Counted from the stretch's first letter, positions 1 through 7,044 are shown. The stretch: DNA of 9,399 nucleotides from an uncultured Actinomycetes bacterium (GCA_903916775.1 CAIWXY010000243.1:1-9399), one strand, 5' to 3'. The notes: a model not told the origin generated them from the letters alone. Program-made: numbers and translations.

Positions 1-588
1 CTTGTTGCAGTTGAGCAAGATGCAACTGGCACCGCTTGGCCACTGACTCTCTCATACGCAAAGGCAATCGGCGGACTTCGCGCTGGTGGAATTTTGACCA
101 CATTCACAGAAGAGTGCGAGACAGATCTTTTCGGTGAGCAAGCAGTTCTCTGTGGTGGCGCATCACAACTCGTTCAATACGGTTTCGAAACTCTCGTCGA
201 GGCTGGCTACCAACCTGAGGTTGCCTACTTCGAGTGCTTGCACGAACTTAAGTTGATCGTTGACTTGATGTATGAAGGTGGAATTGCGAAGCAGCGTTGG
301 TCGGTCTCAGATACAGCTGAGTATGGAGATTACATCTCAGGACCTCGTGTTATCGATCCAAGCGTCAAGGCCAACATGAAGGCTGTCCTTGCTGACATCC
401 AAAACGGCACCTTTGCTGAGCGCTTTGTTAATGACCAAGAAGCTGGCGCACCTGAATTTAAGTCACTTCGCGCTAAGGGAGAGGCTCACCCAATCGAGGC
501 TGTAGGCCGCGAACTTCGCAAGATGATGTCATGGGTCAAGGGCAACAACAAAGATGATTACCAAGAAGGTGTAGCTGCACGTGGCTAA
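1..588 (+). CDS. ilvC: Ketol-acid reductoisomerase, class I, C-terminal part (5' end outside the window)
   Basis: The enzyme isomerises and reduces acetolactate or acetohydroxybutyrate with NADPH and Mg2+, the second common step of valine, leucine and isoleucine synthesis in the cytoplasm. The frame is open from base 1, so the gene enters from the left. 195 codons remain of about 335-340 usual for class I enzymes, and the N-terminal Rossmann NADPH domain is missing. The visible part is the knotted helical domain. DLFGEQ (local residues 42-47) and ECLHELK (78-84) carry the expected acidic metal ligands D42, E46, E78 and E82. The TAA stop at 586-588 lies inside the serA start region, an 8-nt overlap, so the two genes are probably translationally coupled. 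In actinobacteria ilvC normally follows ilvB and ilvN/ilvH, so those genes probably lie upstream of the window. Identification is secure; only the 5' part is unknown. Confidence 0.97.
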   Translation, partial: LVAVEQDATGTAWPLTLSYAKAIGGLRAGGILTTFTEECETDLFGEQAVLCGGASQLVQYGFETLVEAGYQPEVAYFECLHELKLIVDLMYEGGIAKQRWSVSDTAEYGDYISGPRVIDPSVKANMKAVLADIQNGTFAERFVNDQEAGAPEFKSLRAKGEAHPIEAVGRELRKMMSWVKGNNKDDYQEGVAARG

Positions 589-2173
589 ACCCGTTGTATT
601 AATTGCAGAGGAGTTAAGCCCAGCAACAATTGAGGCGCTGGGCCCAGACTTCGAAGTTCGCCATTGTGACGGTGCAAACCGCGGCGAACTTCTTGCGGCT
701 CTCGCTGCTGGCGTGGATGCAGTCCTTATTCGTTCTGCAACAAAAATGGATGCAGAAGCAATATCAGCATCTAAAGGTTTGAAAGTTATTGCACGTGCCG
801 GAGTTGGTGTCGATAACGTTGATATTCCTGCCGCGACTGCCGCAGGCATCATGGTTGTCAATGCTCCAACATCAAACATTGTCAGCGCTGCAGAACTGGC
901 AATTTCATTATTGATGGCATCTGCTCGATTTATCTCACCTGCAAACGCAGCGCTACGTGCAGGCAAGTGGGCTCGCTCCAAGTACACCGGCGTTGAATTA
1001 TTCGAAAAGACGCTCGGCATTGTTGGCTTTGGAAAAATCGGTCAACTTGTTGCTGCTCGCATGCAATCATTTGGAATGGATGTCGTTGCATATGATCCAT
1101 ACCTACAACCAGCACGCGCTGCGCAATTAGGCGTTCGCCTGGTTGATCTTGATGAGCTTCTGCGCGTGAGTGATTTCATTACGATCCACCTACCAAAGAC
1201 AAAAGAGACAGCTAACTTAATTGGCGTTGAGGCGCTCAAGAAAGTTAAGCCATCGGTTCGCATCATCAATGCGGCGCGTGGTGGAGTTCTCGATGAAGAT
1301 GCGCTTTATGCAGCTTTGACTGAAGGACGCGTTGGCGGAGCTGGACTCGATGTATTTGCAACAGAGCCATGCACCGATTCACCCCTCTTTGCTCTCGACA
1401 ACGTCGTTGCAACTCCGCACCTTGGGGCTTCGACCGATGAGGCGCAAGAGCGTGCAGGTATCGCGGTAGCGGTTTCAGTTCTCAAGGCGCTGGCCGGCGA
1501 GCTAGTTCCAGATGCGATCAACGTTAAGGGTGGGGCAATCCACGAAGATATTCGCCCAAGCCTTCCACTGGTGGAGAAGATGGCGCAGATCGCAACTATT
1601 TTGGCTGGCGAACTTCCAACCTCCCTCGATGTTCAAGTGAGAGGCGATATCTCTGGTCATGATTGCTCAGTTCTTGCTACGAGCGTGCTCAAGGGTGCAC
1701 TCACCGCTACTGGCGCGGAGTCTGTGACATATGTAAATGCCCCAGGTCTCGCTGCGGAACGCAACATCACTTCATCTGTCACAACAGACCCAGAGAGTCC
1801 TGAGTACCGCAGCATGATCTCTCTTCATGCAGCATTTAGCGATGGGCGCTTGGTGGTTGTCGATGGAACTCTCATGGGAATTCGCAAGGTCGAGAAAATC
1901 ATCAAGATCGATGGCTTTGACTTAGACCTTCCACCATCTGAGCACCTTCTTATCTTGCGTTACACAGATCGCCCAGGAATTGTCGGCATAGTCGGCAACT
2001 TGCTTGGCAAGTCTGGCGTCAACATTGCAGGCATGCAGGTTGCTCGCAGCCAAGCTGGGGGAGAAGCGTTGATGGCAATTACTGTCGATACCGACATCGC
2101 CCCCGAGATTGTTGCAACTGTCGAAAAAGAGATCGGTGCTGTTTCAGTCCGTTCAGTCACATTGATTGGGTAA
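581..2173 (+). CDS. serA: D-3-phosphoglycerate dehydrogenase, long ASB/ACT type
   Basis: SerA oxidises 3-phosphoglycerate to 3-phosphohydroxypyruvate with NAD+, the committed step of serine (and so glycine and one-carbon) synthesis. The 530 residues match the long form known from Mycobacterium. The catalytic domain (about 1-310) has the Rossmann motif GFGKIG (149-154), acidic D172 after the second strand, and the catalytic set R233 (NAARGG), E262 (ATEPC) and H280 (TPHLGAS). An allosteric substrate-binding (ASB) domain follows at about 315-450, then a C-terminal ACT domain at about 456-530. In the ACT domain Y461, D463 and N481 sit where I recall serine contacts in the mycobacterial enzyme, so serine feedback inhibition is likely. 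The GTG start at 581 overlaps the ilvC stop and is preceded by a weak AGAAGG about 11-12 nt upstream. The N-terminus MAKPVVLIAEEL matches the family start. Placement between ilvC and leuB is a known actinobacterial arrangement. Confidence 0.97.
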   Translation: MAKPVVLIAEELSPATIEALGPDFEVRHCDGANRGELLAALAAGVDAVLIRSATKMDAEAISASKGLKVIARAGVGVDNVDIPAATAAGIMVVNAPTSNIVSAAELAISLLMASARFISPANAALRAGKWARSKYTGVELFEKTLGIVGFGKIGQLVAARMQSFGMDVVAYDPYLQPARAAQLGVRLVDLDELLRVSDFITIHLPKTKETANLIGVEALKKVKPSVRIINAARGGVLDEDALYAALTEGRVGGAGLDVFATEPCTDSPLFALDNVVATPHLGASTDEAQERAGIAVAVSVLKALAGELVPDAINVKGGAIHEDIRPSLPLVEKMAQIATILAGELPTSLDVQVRGDISGHDCSVLATSVLKGALTATGAESVTYVNAPGLAAERNITSSVTTDPESPEYRSMISLHAAFSDGRLVVVDGTLMGIRKVEKIIKIDGFDLDLPPSEHLLILRYTDRPGIVGIVGNLLGKSGVNIAGMQVARSQAGGEALMAITVDTDIAPEIVATVEKEIGAVSVRSVTLIG

Positions 2174-2176
2174 TTC

Positions 2177-3214
2177 ATGTCTAAAACTTTTAACGTAGCA
2201 GTAATTGCTGGCGATGGAATTGGTCCAGAAGTTGTAGGCGAAGGCCTCAAAGTTCTCGATAAAGTTGCAGCCAAATACTCACTCACATTCAACAAGGTCC
2301 ACTACAACCTTGGTGCGGCTCATTGGCATAAGACCGGTGAAGTACTGAGTGATGAAACCATGGCTGAGATTGCAAAGAGCGATGTCATTTTGCTTGGAGC
2401 CGTTGGAGATCCCACTGTTCCAAGTGGAGTACTCGAGCGTGGCCTTCTTCTTAAGCTGCGCTTTGCCTTCGATCAGTATGTGAATCTACGTCCAGCCAAA
2501 CTCCATGCTGGCGTTAAATCACCGCTCGCCACAACTGCGCCAATTGATTTTGTGGTCGTTCGCGAAGGAACCGAAGGACCATACGTGGGTGCTGGCGGAA
2601 ACTTGGCATTTGGTACGGAAGCTGAAATCGCAACAGAGGAGTCTCTTAATACCCGCCGCGGTGCAGAGCGTGTAATTCGCGATGCCTTTGCGCGCGCATC
2701 AGCTCGACCACGCAAGAAATTAACTCTTGTTCACAAGAACAATGTGCTGACTCATGCAGGTGGACTGTGGACACGAACATTTAATGAAGTTGCTAAAGAG
2801 TTTCCAGATATCACAACGGATTATCTCCATGTTGATGCTGCATCAATGTTCTTTGTGACTAACCCAGAACGCTTTGATGTAGTTGTCACAGATAACCTCT
2901 TTGGCGACATCATCACCGATATTGCTGCAGCAATTTGCGGAGGTATTGGTCTAGCTGCTTCGGGAAATATCAATCCAACTGGAAAATTCCCATCGATGTT
3001 TGAGCCTGTACATGGATCAGCTCCAGATATCGCTGGAAAGTCATTGGCGGATCCAACTGCGACAGTTATGTCTATTGCAATGCTTCTGTCTCATCTTGGT
3101 GAGCACCAGGCTGCCAGCGATGTCGAAGCAGCTGTTGCAGCAGACCTCGTTGCACGTGGAGATTCAAAGCGCAGCACAGTCGAAATCGGAAATGCATTGG
3201 CAGGAGCTATCTAA
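2177..3214 (+). CDS. leuB: 3-isopropylmalate dehydrogenase (probably also 3-methylmalate dehydrogenase)
   Basis: LeuB oxidatively decarboxylates 3-isopropylmalate to 2-oxoisocaproate with NAD+, the last leucine-specific step before transamination. The 345 residues are a normal length for the family. Visible motifs are GDGIGPEVV (12-20), substrate-carboxylate arginines R95, R105 and R129, Y136 in REGTEGPY, K187 in HKNNV, and metal-binding D220, D244 and D248 around TDNLFGDIITD. The nucleotide-side loop EPVHGSAPDIAG lies at 276-287. REGTEGPY and FEPVHGSAPDIAG are the actinobacterial LeuB version, which separates it from isocitrate and tartrate dehydrogenases. The gene starts 3 nt after the serA stop with only a weak GGG upstream, so coupling to serA translation is likely. 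Because cimA lies two genes downstream, the same enzyme probably also turns 3-methylmalate into 2-oxobutyrate. That dual role is known for LeuB in citramalate-pathway organisms but is inferred here. Confidence 0.97.
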   Translation: MSKTFNVAVIAGDGIGPEVVGEGLKVLDKVAAKYSLTFNKVHYNLGAAHWHKTGEVLSDETMAEIAKSDVILLGAVGDPTVPSGVLERGLLLKLRFAFDQYVNLRPAKLHAGVKSPLATTAPIDFVVVREGTEGPYVGAGGNLAFGTEAEIATEESLNTRRGAERVIRDAFARASARPRKKLTLVHKNNVLTHAGGLWTRTFNEVAKEFPDITTDYLHVDAASMFFVTNPERFDVVVTDNLFGDIITDIAAAICGGIGLAASGNINPTGKFPSMFEPVHGSAPDIAGKSLADPTATVMSIAMLLSHLGEHQAASDVEAAVAADLVARGDSKRSTVEIGNALAGAI

Positions 3215-4300
3215 ATGAAGATCAACCTCAATCCAAACCCAACACCAGCATCTGACGCTGATCGCGAGGCAAAAATTGCTGCCGGCGGTTTCGGTAAGTA
3301 CTACACAGATAACATGGTGATTGCGGAGTGGAGTGAGGCGACTGGTTGGGCAGATGCAGAGCTCAAGGCGTATGGCCCACTCTCACTCGACCCAGCCACA
3401 TCTGTACTTCATTACGGACAAGAGATTTTCGAAGGCATGAAGGCGTATACCCAGCCAGATGGCGGAATTAGCCTCTTTCGTCCAGAAGCTAATGCCCAAC
3501 GCTTCAATAGCAGCGCAGTGCGCATGGCTCTGCCAGAGATTCCAGTCAAAGATTTTGTCGCAGCTGTCGAAGCGTTGGTTAAGCAAGATCGCGCGTGGGT
3601 TCCTAAGAACATTGGCGAATCGCTATACATTCGCCCATTTATGATCGCAACAGAAGTTGGTCTTGGTGTCCGACCTTCCAACCACGCAACATTTTTGATT
3701 ATCACCACGCCTGCATCTGCCTACTTCAATCCGAATAAGGCAGTAACAGTGTGGATTTCTACCGAGTATGTGCGCGCCGCTCCAGGTGGCACCGGCGCGG
3801 CTAAGACTGGTGGAAATTACGCAGGTTCGCTCTTGGCCCAAAAGCAGGCTGCGGCAGAAGGTTGCGATCAAGTTGTTTGGCTTGATGCGACGGAGCGTCG
3901 TTGGGTTGAAGAGATGGGCGGAATGAATCTTTACTTCGTGAAAGGTTCAGGAGATAGTGCAACTATCTTCACACCTAAACTCACCGGAACTCTGCTTCCA
4001 GGAATCACGCGCGATTCAATTCTTTCTGTGGCTGCAGACCTTGGATACAAGGTTGAAGAAGGAATGATCTCGGTTGATGATTGGCGCGATGGTGTTGCAT
4101 CCGGTGAGATCGCTGAAATATTTGCATGTGGCACAGCTGCTGTAGTTTCTCCAATCGGTGCTGCTAAATCTGCAGCTGGCACATGGGTTACTGGCAACGG
4201 CGAGCCTGGTCCTATCACTCACAAGATTCGCGAAACACTTCTTGGTATCCAACATGGAACTATCGAGGATAAACACGGCTGGAACGTTCGTGTCGGTTAA
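3215..4300 (+). CDS. ilvE: Branched-chain amino acid aminotransferase (PLP fold type IV)
   Basis: IlvE transfers the amino group from glutamate to the three branched-chain 2-oxo acids, the last step of valine, leucine and isoleucine synthesis. It also works in their breakdown. The 361 residues match the larger actinobacterial and eukaryotic BCAT type. Motifs: HYGQEIFEGMKAY (66-78), RPxxNAxRF-like RPEANAQRF (89-97), K197 in AAKTGGNY as the PLP lysine, EEMGGMN (232-238) supplying the acidic residue that faces the pyridine nitrogen, GTLLPGITRDSIL (258-270), and FACGTAAVVSPIG (303-315), whose loop binds the PLP phosphate. The ATG directly follows the leuB TAA with no spacer. AGGAG at 3202-3206, inside the leuB 3' end, is a good Shine-Dalgarno 8 nt before the start. 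The gene overlaps cimA by 11 nt. D-amino-acid aminotransferase and aminodeoxychorismate lyase share the fold but are shorter and lack this N-terminal region. Confidence 0.97.
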   Translation: MKINLNPNPTPASDADREAKIAAGGFGKYYTDNMVIAEWSEATGWADAELKAYGPLSLDPATSVLHYGQEIFEGMKAYTQPDGGISLFRPEANAQRFNSSAVRMALPEIPVKDFVAAVEALVKQDRAWVPKNIGESLYIRPFMIATEVGLGVRPSNHATFLIITTPASAYFNPNKAVTVWISTEYVRAAPGGTGAAKTGGNYAGSLLAQKQAAAEGCDQVVWLDATERRWVEEMGGMNLYFVKGSGDSATIFTPKLTGTLLPGITRDSILSVAADLGYKVEEGMISVDDWRDGVASGEIAEIFACGTAAVVSPIGAAKSAAGTWVTGNGEPGPITHKIRETLLGIQHGTIEDKHGWNVRVG

Positions 4301-5876
4301 CGACTCCTTCCATATCTACGACACCACTCTTCGGGATGGTGCGCAGCAGGAGGGCCTCAATCTCTCGGTTCATGACAAGTTGGCAATTGCGCGCTACTTG
4401 GATGAACTTGGAGTTGGTTTTATTGAGGGTGGATGGCCAGGAGCTAATCCAAAAGACACCGAATTTTTTAAGCGAGCACAGACAGAACTCAAGCTCAAAA
4501 ATGCGACTTTTGTGGCCTTTGGTGCGACTCGTCGACCAGGCGTACAAGCGGCTGATGATGTTCTCCTTCGAGCGCTACAAGATTCTCGCGCAGCGGCCGT
4601 AACGCTTGTTGCAAAGAGCCATGATCGCCACGTCGATTTAGCACTTAAGACTTCGCTTGATGAAAATCTCGAAATGATTCGTAGCTCCATTAAGTTCTTG
4701 CGCGAAGGTGGACAGCGAGTATTTCTCGATGCCGAACATTTCTTTGATGGTTATCGCTCTAATCGTGCATACGCACTTGAGGTAGTTCGCACTGCTGCAG
4801 AAGCCGGCGCCGATGTCATCGCACTTTGCGATACCAACGGTGGAATGCTCCCGACCGAACTTACTGACATCATCACAGATGTCTTGGGATCTTCATCAGC
4901 TCGACTTGGTATTCATTGCCACAATGACACGGGTTGTGCAGTAGCTAACTCATTGGCTGCAGTCTCTGCTGGTGTTACTCATGTTCAGGGAACTCTCAAT
5001 GGCTATGGAGAGCGCACCGGCAATGCTGATCTTGTAACGATCATCGCGGACCTAGAATTAAAAATGAAGAAGCCAGTACTTCCAGCTGGTGCGCTTCGTG
5101 AATCATTTCGAATTTCTCATGCAGTTGCGGAAGTTACAAATGTTGCTCCATCTGCTCGCCAACCTTATGTTGGTGTATCGGCCTTCGCTCACAAGGCAGG
5201 CTTGCATGCATCAGCAATCAAAGTTGATCCCATGATGTATCAGCATGAAGATCCTGCAAGCGTTGGTAACGATATGCGCATGTTGGTCTCAGAGATGGCT
5301 GGCCGTGCATCCATCGAACTCAAATCAAAAGAATTAGGAATCGATCTCAACGGTGACAAAGAATTAATCACTCGCGTGATCGACCGCGTGAAGGAGATGG
5401 AATCTCGAGGTTTCACCTTCGAAGCTGCAGATGCATCATTTGAGCTACTTCTTCGCGAGGAAATAGCTGGCAAAAAAGCAGATTTCTTTGCAATTAAGGA
5501 GTGGAAAACAACTGTTGATGGGGACTCTGCGGGTGGAGTTACCTCAACCGCGACAATCACCATTGTTTCTCATGGTGAAACTATTGTGGCAACAGGCTCC
5601 GGAAACGGCCCGGTCAATGCGATCGATACCGCCCTTCGCTCAGGCCTCACTAAGTTCTATCCACAACTAAGCAAGCTAGAGCTGACCGATTACAAGGTGA
5701 GAATTCTCGAAGGCCGGCTGGGTACTGGAGCTGTGACGCGTGTACTTGTGGAAACAAGTGACGGTGATGGTTCGTGGACCACACTTGGTGTTCACGAAAA
5801 TGTTATTGCCGCCTCTGCGATGGCCCTGGAAGATGCCGTGACATTTGGACTCTTGCGTCAAGGACTAACTGCTTAA
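4290..5876 (+). CDS. cimA: (R)-citramalate synthase
   Basis: CimA condenses acetyl-CoA with pyruvate to citramalate, starting the threonine-independent isoleucine route. From the chosen start it is 528 residues. The HMGL-like TIM barrel holds YDTTLRDGAQQEG (10-22), IEGGWPGANPKD (45-56), the metal motif HCHND (209-213), GYGERTGNAD (238-247) and FAHKAGLHASAI (299-310). The C-terminal LeuA-type regulatory dimer domain (about 400-525, with GSGNGPVNAIDTALR at 437-450 and EGRLGTG at 474-480) is where feedback inhibitors bind in this superfamily, here presumably isoleucine. IEGGWPGANPKD favours the citramalate synthase family over 2-isopropylmalate synthase or homocitrate synthase. I chose GTG 4290 because it begins just before the conserved YDTTLRDG and is preceded by GGAA at 4281-4284. 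The in-frame starts at 4158 (TTG) and 4254 (ATG) add residues unlike the family and lie deep inside ilvE. The gene overlaps ilvE by 11 nt. Confidence 0.93.
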   Translation: MSVNDSFHIYDTTLRDGAQQEGLNLSVHDKLAIARYLDELGVGFIEGGWPGANPKDTEFFKRAQTELKLKNATFVAFGATRRPGVQAADDVLLRALQDSRAAAVTLVAKSHDRHVDLALKTSLDENLEMIRSSIKFLREGGQRVFLDAEHFFDGYRSNRAYALEVVRTAAEAGADVIALCDTNGGMLPTELTDIITDVLGSSSARLGIHCHNDTGCAVANSLAAVSAGVTHVQGTLNGYGERTGNADLVTIIADLELKMKKPVLPAGALRESFRISHAVAEVTNVAPSARQPYVGVSAFAHKAGLHASAIKVDPMMYQHEDPASVGNDMRMLVSEMAGRASIELKSKELGIDLNGDKELITRVIDRVKEMESRGFTFEAADASFELLLREEIAGKKADFFAIKEWKTTVDGDSAGGVTSTATITIVSHGETIVATGSGNGPVNAIDTALRSGLTKFYPQLSKLELTDYKVRILEGRLGTGAVTRVLVETSDGDGSWTTLGVHENVIAASAMALEDAVTFGLLRQGLTA

Positions 5877-5884
5877 ACCCGTAG

Positions 5885-5890
5885 TACGCT
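5885..5890 (+). promoter_or_regulatory. Possible -10 element for a leaderless xerC transcript
   Basis: TACGCT fits the actinobacterial -10 pattern TANNNT. It ends 7 nt before the xerC GTG at 5898, so transcription would begin at or next to the start codon. No Shine-Dalgarno-like purine run lies between cimA and xerC, which fits leaderless initiation. No convincing -35 hexamer is visible at 16-18 nt spacing. A six-base degenerate match is weak evidence; read-through from the biosynthetic operon is the alternative. Confidence 0.35.
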
Positions 5891-5897
5891 CTCGATT

Positions 5898-6797
5898 GTG
5901 AGCAAAGAGCTGATCGCGCAATATGAGGAGCATCTGGTTTTGGTGCGCAATCTTGCCGACAACTCAATCAAGGGATATGTCAGCGATCTTGAATCCTTTT
6001 TGGCGCACTTAGAAAAATTAAAGATCGAAGAGTTTTCACAGTTAGAACTCACTCACATTCGTTCGTGGCTTGCCTACCTTCAGTCGACAGGTGCAGCGCG
6101 ATCGACAATGGCTAGAAGAATCGTTTCTATACGTGCTTTTACATATTGGGCAGCGAGTCAAGGGTGGATCAAGAGCGATCTTGGAGCAGAGCTGGCGATT
6201 CCAAAGCCTCATCGCACTCTGCCGGAAGTCCTCGATATCGCCGATACCGATATCGTGATTTCAAGTATGCAAACGCGCGCAGATGAAGATCCAAGCCCGC
6301 TGACGATACGAGATCTAGCAATGATCGAAATCTTGTATGCCACAGGTATTCGTGTCTCAGAACTCTGCGGATTAGATTTTCGCTCCTTCGATGAAACTCG
6401 AAACACCCTTCACGTATTAGGTAAGGGAAATAAAGAGCGAGTGGTCCCTATGGGCATCCCCGCAGTTAAGGCCCTACAAAGATATTTGACCCAAGCTCGC
6501 CCGTCGCTGGTCAATGAGACATCAGGCTCCGCAATTTTCTTGGGCTCGCGTGGCAAGCGAATTGATCAACGGACTGTCCGCGAAGTGGTCTACGAGGCGA
6601 TGCAAGCTGTCGGCTCCACTATGGGCCCCCATGGATTGCGCCATACCGCCGCCACCCATCTGCTCGAAGGTGGGGCTGATTTGCGCACCGTTCAGGAGAT
6701 TTTGGGCCACTCGTCCCTGGCGACAACTCAGATTTATACCCATGTCTCGCCCGAGCGGCTCCAGCGCGCTTACAAAGACGCTCACCCTCGAGCCTGA
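5898..6797 (+). CDS. xerC: Site-specific tyrosine recombinase XerC (chromosome dimer resolution)
   Basis: Xer recombinases act at the chromosomal dif site to resolve chromosome dimers before division. The 299 residues are the usual Xer length. The N-terminal SAM-like core-binding domain (about 1-85) begins with the typical pattern of a short helix, LVLVRNLADNSIKGYVSDL and RSTMARRIVSIRAF. The catalytic domain (about 105-299) has all six active-site residues: R152 in ATGIRVSEL, K176 in LGKGNKERVVP, H245 and R248 in HGLRHTAATHLLEGGA, H271 in LGHSS, and nucleophile Y280 in TQIYTHV. The C-terminus DAHPRA is the usual actinobacterial ending. The GTG at 5898 gives a family-like N-terminus and has no Shine-Dalgarno. 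The gene lies 21 nt after cimA. XerD is the close paralogue; the call of XerC rests on its position near rpsB, as in other actinobacteria, so the C/D label is less sure than the family. Confidence 0.92.
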   Translation: MSKELIAQYEEHLVLVRNLADNSIKGYVSDLESFLAHLEKLKIEEFSQLELTHIRSWLAYLQSTGAARSTMARRIVSIRAFTYWAASQGWIKSDLGAELAIPKPHRTLPEVLDIADTDIVISSMQTRADEDPSPLTIRDLAMIEILYATGIRVSELCGLDFRSFDETRNTLHVLGKGNKERVVPMGIPAVKALQRYLTQARPSLVNETSGSAIFLGSRGKRIDQRTVREVVYEAMQAVGSTMGPHGLRHTAATHLLEGGADLRTVQEILGHSSLATTQIYTHVSPERLQRAYKDAHPRA

Positions 6798-6956
6798 ACC
6801 GCAGGAAGCGTGGATTTTCCACCTCCGAAACTCCCGTAGGATTACCTCCAGCAGGAACCAAGAAATTGGGCCCTGACTTCACGCATCTGACTCGCTCGGC
6901 CTAGCCGGGGGAGTAACCAATTCGGTCTTGTGAAATCTCGAAAGAGTCGTCATGAG

Positions 6957-7026
6957 TCGGTGTTCGGATGCTAGGGAGCTAACAAATCGTTAGTTCGACA
7001 ACCGAGTGCATGCGATTGCGCATGCA
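6957..7026 (+). promoter_or_regulatory. Structured 5' leader of rpsB (candidate cis-regulatory RNA)
   Basis: Three helices can be drawn from the sequence. The outer helix pairs 6957-6964 with 6997-7005 (eight pairs, one bulged A at 7000, last pair G-U). It encloses an 11-nt 5' bulge (6965-6975) and an inner hairpin pairing 6976-6983 with 6989-6996 (eight pairs including one G-U, loop AAATC). One base later a perfect 8-bp hairpin pairs TGCATGCG (7007-7014) with CGCATGCA (7019-7026), loop ATTG. Helix ends abut at 6996/6997 and nearly at 7005/7007, so the helices could stack. The last helix ends two bases before the rpsB Shine-Dalgarno. In E. coli, S2 represses rpsB-tsf through its leader, so a comparable role is plausible here. 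No homology to that leader is claimed, and the transcription start is unknown. Confidence 0.5.
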
Positions 7027-7028
7027 AT

Positions 7029-7035
7029 AAAGGAG
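7029..7035 (+). promoter_or_regulatory. Strong Shine-Dalgarno that fixes the rpsB start
   Basis: AAAGGAG ends 9 nt before ATG 7045 and so selects that codon. The upstream in-frame GTG at 7006 has no ribosome binding site, lies across the 7007-7026 hairpin and would add 13 residues unlike the S2 family. Confidence 0.85.
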
Positions 7036-7044
7036 ATTGCCATC

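Larger units (their letters stand above)
6798..7044 (+). other. Intergenic region between xerC and rpsB
   Basis: This 247-base spacer is the longest non-coding stretch in the window. I see no protein-coding gene with a start codon and ribosome binding site in it. From left to right it holds a small 5-bp hairpin (6810-6822, loop TTT), a TAGGAT hexamer at 6837-6842 without a matching -35, a 6-bp GC-rich hairpin with a CTA loop (6895-6900 with 6904-6909) lacking a following T-run, a GAGTCG direct repeat 10 nt apart (6944-6949 and 6954-6959), and the nested structure at 6957-7026 listed separately. An rpsB promoter is expected here, because rpsB begins a new functional cluster, but I cannot place one with confidence. 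The GC-rich hairpin could end xerC transcription, since actinobacterial terminators often lack a T-run, but this is only a possibility. Confidence 0.7.

Noticed and set aside
529..1020. Minus-strand open frame of 163 codons opposite ilvC/serA
   Set aside because: It lies opposite well-supported coding sequence, has no family resemblance and no ribosome binding context. The same holds for the other antisense frames, for example 1960-2295, 3931-4218 and 7180-7572.
4158..4289. Upstream starts for cimA at 4158 (TTG) and 4254 (ATG)
   Set aside because: They lie within ilvE, lack Shine-Dalgarno sequences and add residues not seen before YDTTLRDG in the family.
4282..4289. GAACGTTC palindrome just before the cimA start
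   Set aside because: It is an eight-base palindrome within ilvE coding sequence and could easily be chance. No second copy or other signal is nearby.
6810..6822. GTGGA-TTT-TCCAC hairpin just after xerC as a terminator
   Set aside because: The stem has only five pairs, the loop is three bases and no T-run follows.
6837..6842. TAGGAT as the -10 element of the rpsB promoter
   Set aside because: It matches TANNNT well, but no plausible -35 lies 16-18 nt upstream and it would give a leader of nearly 200 nt. Kept only as a mention in the intergenic entry.
6514..6876. Plus-strand frame overlapping the xerC 3' half and running past its stop
   Set aside because: It is out of frame with an intact xerC that has all catalytic residues and the normal C-terminus. 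The translated sequence is unlike any family I recognise.
6794..6904. Open stretch after xerC in a third frame with protein-like composition (includes TPVGLPPAGTKKLGPDF)
   Set aside because: It has no ATG, GTG or TTG at its beginning and no ribosome binding site, and it is too short to judge. xerC does not need a frameshift to be complete.
7006..7044. Upstream GTG start for rpsB
   Set aside because: The strong Shine-Dalgarno at 7029-7035 and the conserved S2 N-terminus both point to ATG 7045. The extension would translate the leader hairpin.
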